A DNA stretch of 64,000 nucleotides from Methylomonas koyamae (GTDB lineage: Bacteria > Pseudomonadota > Gammaproteobacteria > Methylococcales > Methylomonadaceae), in NCBI RefSeq assembly GCF_006483455.1, contig NZ_PPPU01000007.1, positions 62,001 through 126,000 on the forward strand, given 5' to 3'. The first letter of the stretch is position 1. Every line of letters begins with the position of its first letter. The position numbers and the translations under genes were made by a program. Positions 59,838-64,000 of the stretch are shown here, one piece after another. Under the pieces are notes generated by a model that was not told the DNA's origin, did no database searches, and saw only the letters and a list, made by a program, of their open reading frames with translations.

Positions 59838-61981
59838 GGCGAAATCGGGTCAACGACGGATTGGCTATCGAACACTCTGGCAAACTCGGCGAATTCGGCA
59901 GCCGGCATCGGCCGCTGGAACAGAAACCCTTGTACGATGTCGCAGCCATTGTCCAGCAAAAAGTTAGCCTGATCCTGGTTTTCTACGCCCTCGGCAACCA
60001 CTTCCAAGGACAAGGCCTCGGCCAGTGCCAAAATCGCCGAGGTAATCGCCATGTCGTCTTCGTTGTGCGGCAAGTCGCGAACGAAACTGTGGTCCACCTT
60101 CAACTCCGATATCGGCAGTTTTTTCAGGTAGGACAACGACGAATAGCCGGTGCCGAAATCGTCGATGCTGATCCTGACACCCAAAGCCTGCAACTCGCGT
60201 AGCGTAACCAACGCCTCTTCGACATTGTGCAGCAGAATGGTTTCGGTCAATTCCAGTTTCAAATAGCGCGGCTCCAGGCCGATTTGCGCCAATACCTCGC
60301 GGACATGGCCGCAGAATCCGCGTTGGCGGAATTGGTTGGCGGAGACGTTGACGGACATCACCAATTCTGGGCAAGCGCCTTGCCGTCGCCAACTCAGCAC
60401 CTGACGACAGGCGTTCTCCAGAACCCAATTGCTGATCTGTGCAATCAGACCGGAATCTTCGGCGATCGGGATGAATTGTGACGGACCGATCAAGCCCAAT
60501 TCCGGGTGGCGCCAACGAATCAAGGCTTCGCAACCGACCACCCGATGGCGACGAATGTCGATTTTTGCCTGGTAATACAGTTCCAGTTCGTCGCGTTCGA
60601 TGGCTCGGCGCAGGCTGTTTTCCATCGCCAGTTTATGGAAGGCAGCGACATTCAGCGATTTGCTGAAGAACTGGTAGTTGTTGTGGCCGTATTCGCCGGC
60701 GTGGTTCATTGCAAATTCGCCGTTTTTGATGAAACTATCTTCATCCATGCCATCGCCGGGGTATACGGCAATGCCGATATTGATGCCTAAAAACAGCTCG
60801 GTGGCCTCGACCGGAAACGATTGCTGCATGATATGAAAAATCCGCTTGGCGACTTTGACGCTGTCGCGGGCGTCTTGTACCCGGTTCAACAAAACGGTAA
60901 ACGTGCTGCCGCCTAGCCGGGATACCGTCATATCCGCCAGATCGACGTCCGAATTGGCCGAGACGTAATCGCATTCCCTGACTTCGGCGACCAAGCGATC
61001 GGCGAACATTTTCAGCACGTGGTCGCCGATTTTAGGCCCCAAGGTTTCATTGATGCGCTTGAAGCGGGCGATACTGATGAACAAGGTCGAAAGCGCGGTG
61101 CCGTAACGGTCGCAAGCAGCCATGGCCTGGCCCAAAATTTCTTTGAATAGCGTGCGGTTGGGCAGTCCGGTCAATGGGTCGTAATAGGATAAAAACCGCA
61201 CCCGCTCTTCGATGTGGCGTCGTTCGGTAATATCCTGAATCGCGCCGCGGATATGCTCCACCGCATCGTGCTCGACAATTGGTTCGCCCTGAATGTGAAG
61301 TACCCGGCTGCTGCCGTCGCGATGCGTCACCGGCAATTCGATGCGGAAACTCAGCTTGTTCTTCAGGCACAAGTCTATGGCCTGCTGCAATTTGGCGGCT
61401 TCCGAAGCGTCCACGCGGTTGAGCAGATCCAGCATTTTGAAAGAATGACGCGGCGGATCGATGTCCAGAATATTGAAAATCTCATCCGAACATTGCAGTG
61501 TGTCGCTGCTAACCTGCCAATCCCAACTGCCGAGTTGGGCAATTTTTTGCGCTTTGCGTAATTCCGACTCGCTCTTGGCCAACGCCGACATGGTGGCTAC
61601 AGAGCGTAGCAGATAGCGCAACCGGTGCGGCAAGGTCGGCCAATTGATCGGTTTGGCGATAAAATCGGTGGCACCCAATTCGAATGCGTGGTTCACCGAT
61701 TCCAGATCGTCCACGCCGGTCAGCATCACGATCGGCAATATCGCGTTGCCCGGCATTTGGCGAATGGCTTGCAAGCAATCGAAGCCGTTCAGATCGGGCA
61801 GCATCACGTCCAGCAGCACCAGATCGGGTTTCCGGCTGGTACAAAACTCCAGCCCTTGCCGGCCGCTACCGGCACAGACCACGTCGAAGCCTTCGCGCTG
61901 CAAGATATCCTGTAACATCAGACGCACCATGTCGTCATCGTCGATGGCCAGGATCAGATTGGTTGCGTGTGGTCGTTGCAT
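59834..61981 (-). CDS. REC-PAS-GGDEF(degenerate)-EAL response regulator
   Basis: 715 residues. The receiver has [10 protein letters not shown] and [17 protein letters not shown]-like segment (140-260) is followed by a GGDEF domain whose signature reads RLGGSTF, lacking the acidic residues needed for cyclase activity. The EAL domain is complete ([34 protein letters not shown]). It is therefore probably a phosphodiesterase with an inactive or regulatory GGDEF. Its start codon directly abuts the kinase stop codon. Confidence 0.92.
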   Translation of the reverse strand: MQRPHATNLILAIDDDDMVRLMLQDILQREGFDVVCAGSGRQGLEFCTSRKPDLVLLDVMLPDLNGFDCLQAIRQMPGNAILPIVMLTGVDDLESVNHAFELGATDFIAKPINWPTLPHRLRYLLRSVATMSALAKSESELRKAQKIAQLGSWDWQVSSDTLQCSDEIFNILDIDPPRHSFKMLDLLNRVDASEAAKLQQAIDLCLKNKLSFRIELPVTHRDGSSRVLHIQGEPIVEHDAVEHIRGAIQDITERRHIEERVRFLSYYDPLTGLPNRTLFKEILGQAMAACDRYGTALSTLFISIARFKRINETLGPKIGDHVLKMFADRLVAEVRECDYVSANSDVDLADMTVSRLGGSTFTVLLNRVQDARDSVKVAKRIFHIMQQSFPVEATELFLGINIGIAVYPGDGMDEDSFIKNGEFAMNHAGEYGHNNYQFFSKSLNVAAFHKLAMENSLRRAIERDELELYYQAKIDIRRHRVVGCEALIRWRHPELGLIGPSQFIPIAEDSGLIAQISNWVLENACRQVLSWRRQGACPELVMSVNVSANQFRQRGFCGHVREVLAQIGLEPRYLKLELTETILLHNVEEALVTLRELQALGVRISIDDFGTGYSSLSYLKKLPISELKVDHSFVRDLPHNEDDMAITSAILALAEALSLEVVAEGVENQDQANFLLDNGCDIVQGFLFQRPMPAAEFAEFARVFDSQSVVDPISP

Positions 61982-64000
61982 CTACGAAGCGGTGGCGGGA
62001 AGTTGTTGCACGATAGTTTTATAGGCGGTTTGCAAAGATTCGGCAATACGACTATCGAACTCAAGCGTGTTATCGCGGGCGGCATGTTCTACATTGCGGG
62101 CCAATTCCGCCAGATGATTCGCCCCGATATTCGCCGCGGTCGATTTCAGGCTATGCGCCGCTTGCCGTACCTCCGCACTCTGTTGATGCTCGATCGCAAA
62201 CGCGATCGCGCTGATTTGCTGCGCGGCATTTTCCCGAAACAGCCTTAACACCTCAGCCACTAATTGGTCGCCACCAATTTGGCGTAGCGAGCGCAATTCA
62301 GCAGAATCGAATTCGGCCTGTTGGCCGCGGTCGATGATGTCGGCAACTGCGGCGGATACCGCCGAAACCAGGTTCGGGCGGGTGTCGCCGATTAACGCGC
62401 GGATTTTGTCATGCAAGGTTTTTTGCAAAAACGGTTTACTCAAATAGTCGTCCATACCGACCCGCAGACATTTTTCACGGTCGCCCTCCATCGCATTGGC
62501 GGTCAGGGCGATAATCGGCGTCCGCTTGATAGCCTTTGTCCGTTCCAGTTCGCGGATCCGCTGGGTCGCGGTGTAGCCGTCCATGACCGGCATCATGCAA
62601 TCCATCAAGATTAAATCGGCCGGTTCGGTTTGGAACAAGTTCAACACTTCCTGGCCGTTGCTGGCACAAATCAGGGTGTAACCCAATTGCCGCAGCATGG
62701 CGCTGCAGATTTTCTGGTTCACCGGATTATCTTCCGCCAGCAGGATACGCACGCTGGCAGCAGGCGTAGCCGGTTTGGCGTCGACCGCGACGTCCGCCGG
62801 TAGCAAGCGCAACAGGGTATCTTGCAAGGTACGGCGGTAAACCGGTTTCGGTAAATGCACGTCGCAACCGCAGCAGCGGATTTCGGCCATCTCGGTTTCG
62901 TCGGCACTGGATGAAATAATCACGATGCGTAACCCGGCAAAACGAGCGTCGGCGCGGATACGTCTAGCCAGTTCGGTACCGCTGATGCCGTCCATTCTCA
63001 TATCCAGCAATGCAACATCGAAACTCTGTCCGGATTGCGCTCTTTGATCCAAAATTTCCAGGGCGTGGCCGCCGTTTTTAGCAACCCGGAAATGCATGCC
63101 GAATTCGGCCAGATGATTTTCCAGGATTCTGGCGTTAGTGGCGTTGTCTTCAACGACCAGCACGTGCTTTCCGGTTAGATTGCCCTGCGCGGCAGTTTTG
63201 ACCGGCAACGGCGCCAGCGCTTCGCGCAACGGCAAGTAAACGCTGAAAACCGAGCCGACCTGGGGTTGGCTCTCCACCCGGATCGTGCCGCCCATCAACT
63301 CGCAGAGCTCCTTGCTGATGACCAGGCCCAAACCGGTGCCGCCGTATTTGCGGGTGGTGGAGCCGTCGGCTTGGCTGAAGGCCTGAAACAACCGGGATAA
63401 GGCCTCCGGATTCATGCCGATGCCAGTATCGCTGATCTTGAACTCCAGGCACAGGCCGCTGCCCGACGTGCACAGCGTCGATTCCCGGTTGCGAACCTGT
63501 AGTTTGACTTCGCCGGCCTCGGTGAACTTGACGGCATTCGACAACAGATTGGTCAGGATTTGCCGCAAACGGTAAGGGTCGCCGCGGACTTCTTTCGGCG
63601 TTGCCGGGTCGATTTCGCACAACAACCGAATGTTTTTGCTACTGGCCCGCTCGAAGAACAAGGCACCGAGCTGGTCGACCAAATTGCTCAAGCTGAAATC
63701 GGTTTCCTCCAGTTCCAGTTTGCCGGCCTCGATTTTGGAGAAATCCAGAATGTCGTTAATGATGGTCAACAGCGAATCCGCAGAGCTGAACACGGTCTCT
63801 GCATATTGGCGCTGGGTCGGTTTCAATTCGGAACCAAGCAATAGTTCGGTCATACCCAGGACGCCATTCATCGGCGTGCGGATTTCATGGCTCATCGTCG
63901 CCAGAAATTGGGATTTGGCGATACTTGCGGCCTGCGCATCGATAACGGCCTGGCGCAGGTCGGCAGTACGCAGGTCGACTTCCCGCTCCAGGCAACCGCG
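61982..64000 (-). CDS. Hybrid sensor histidine kinase, N-terminus beyond window
   Basis: The frame is open to base 64000, so the ATG at 63895 is internal and the sensor part is missing. Visible parts are a coiled linker, HisKA with the phosphoacceptor in FLATMSHEIRTPMNG, HATPase (NLLSNAVKFTEAGE, DTGIGM, GGTGLGL), two receivers (LLDMRMDG and LMDCMMPVMDG) and an Hpt domain with AHSLKSTAANIGA. It likely passes phosphate by relay to the two downstream c-di-GMP regulators. Confidence 0.92.
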   Translation of the reverse strand, partial: RGCLEREVDLRTADLRQAVIDAQAASIAKSQFLATMSHEIRTPMNGVLGMTELLLGSELKPTQRQYAETVFSSADSLLTIINDILDFSKIEAGKLELEETDFSLSNLVDQLGALFFERASSKNIRLLCEIDPATPKEVRGDPYRLRQILTNLLSNAVKFTEAGEVKLQVRNRESTLCTSGSGLCLEFKISDTGIGMNPEALSRLFQAFSQADGSTTRKYGGTGLGLVISKELCELMGGTIRVESQPQVGSVFSVYLPLREALAPLPVKTAAQGNLTGKHVLVVEDNATNARILENHLAEFGMHFRVAKNGGHALEILDQRAQSGQSFDVALLDMRMDGISGTELARRIRADARFAGLRIVIISSSADETEMAEIRCCGCDVHLPKPVYRRTLQDTLLRLLPADVAVDAKPATPAASVRILLAEDNPVNQKICSAMLRQLGYTLICASNGQEVLNLFQTEPADLILMDCMMPVMDGYTATQRIRELERTKAIKRTPIIALTANAMEGDREKCLRVGMDDYLSKPFLQKTLHDKIRALIGDTRPNLVSAVSAAVADIIDRGQQAEFDSAELRSLRQIGGDQLVAEVLRLFRENAAQQISAIAFAIEHQQSAEVRQAAHSLKSTAANIGANHLAELARNVEHAARDNTLEFDSRIAESLQTAYKTIVQQLPATAS

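Overview
This 64 kb window looks like chromosomal DNA of a free-living gammaproteobacterium. It is GC-rich, gene-dense and organised in short overlapping operons. The housekeeping set (fabA-fabB, ttcA, dksA with gluQRS, moeA-mobB, galU, galE, acs, slt, uup, cinA) is gammaproteobacterial. The richness in c-di-GMP proteins, TonB receptors and copper-resistance genes would suit a Methylomonas-like methanotroph. That genus-level idea is inference only: no methane or methanol oxidation gene lies in the window. I see no tRNA, rRNA, CRISPR array, integrase or recognisable insertion sequence.

Layout. 1-5.9 kb: the end of a PAS-GGDEF-EAL protein, then an AEC carrier, cinA and uup in an overlapping cluster. 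6-12.6 kb: a secreted GH3 beta-glucosidase with a FucP/GluP-type sugar transporter, a catalase-like haem protein with a promoter/operator-like site upstream, a spacer packed with inverted repeats, and a nitrilase-superfamily/GNAT gene pair. 13-21.8 kb: a TonB receptor facing a leftward set of a lipoprotein metallophosphatase, a 1057-residue GH94/GH149/GH161-type glucan phosphorylase candidate and a DUF945-like protein. The GH3 enzyme, sugar porter and phosphorylase together suggest handling of beta-glucan oligosaccharides.

22-27.7 kb is the most accessory-looking stretch. It holds an AT-richer gene for a secreted 1143-residue MORN/TPR protein of unknown function, a convergent secreted subtilase/sedolisin-like protease, and a 42-codon membrane microprotein with a strong ribosome-binding site. 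27.8-31.2 kb is a copper-resistance operon (small secreted protein, CopA, CopB), followed by a periplasmic protein. 31-38.4 kb carries a siderophore-type TonB receptor, an OFA-family transporter with its small partner protein, tolC with a Fur-box-like site, and galU.

38.4-56 kb is mostly housekeeping: DMT transporter, acs, gluQRS-dksA, aminotransferase-rhodanese-DUF3581, moeA-mobB, a J-domain membrane protein, a GAF-GGDEF protein, galE, ttcA, fabAB, slt, an ABC exporter and RNase AM. 57-64 kb is one signalling operon: a hybrid histidine kinase (truncated by the window edge), a REC-GGDEF-EAL protein whose GGDEF motif is degenerate, and a REC-multiPAS-GGDEF-EAL protein with both motifs intact. 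In all, four proteins with GGDEF or EAL domains lie in the window.
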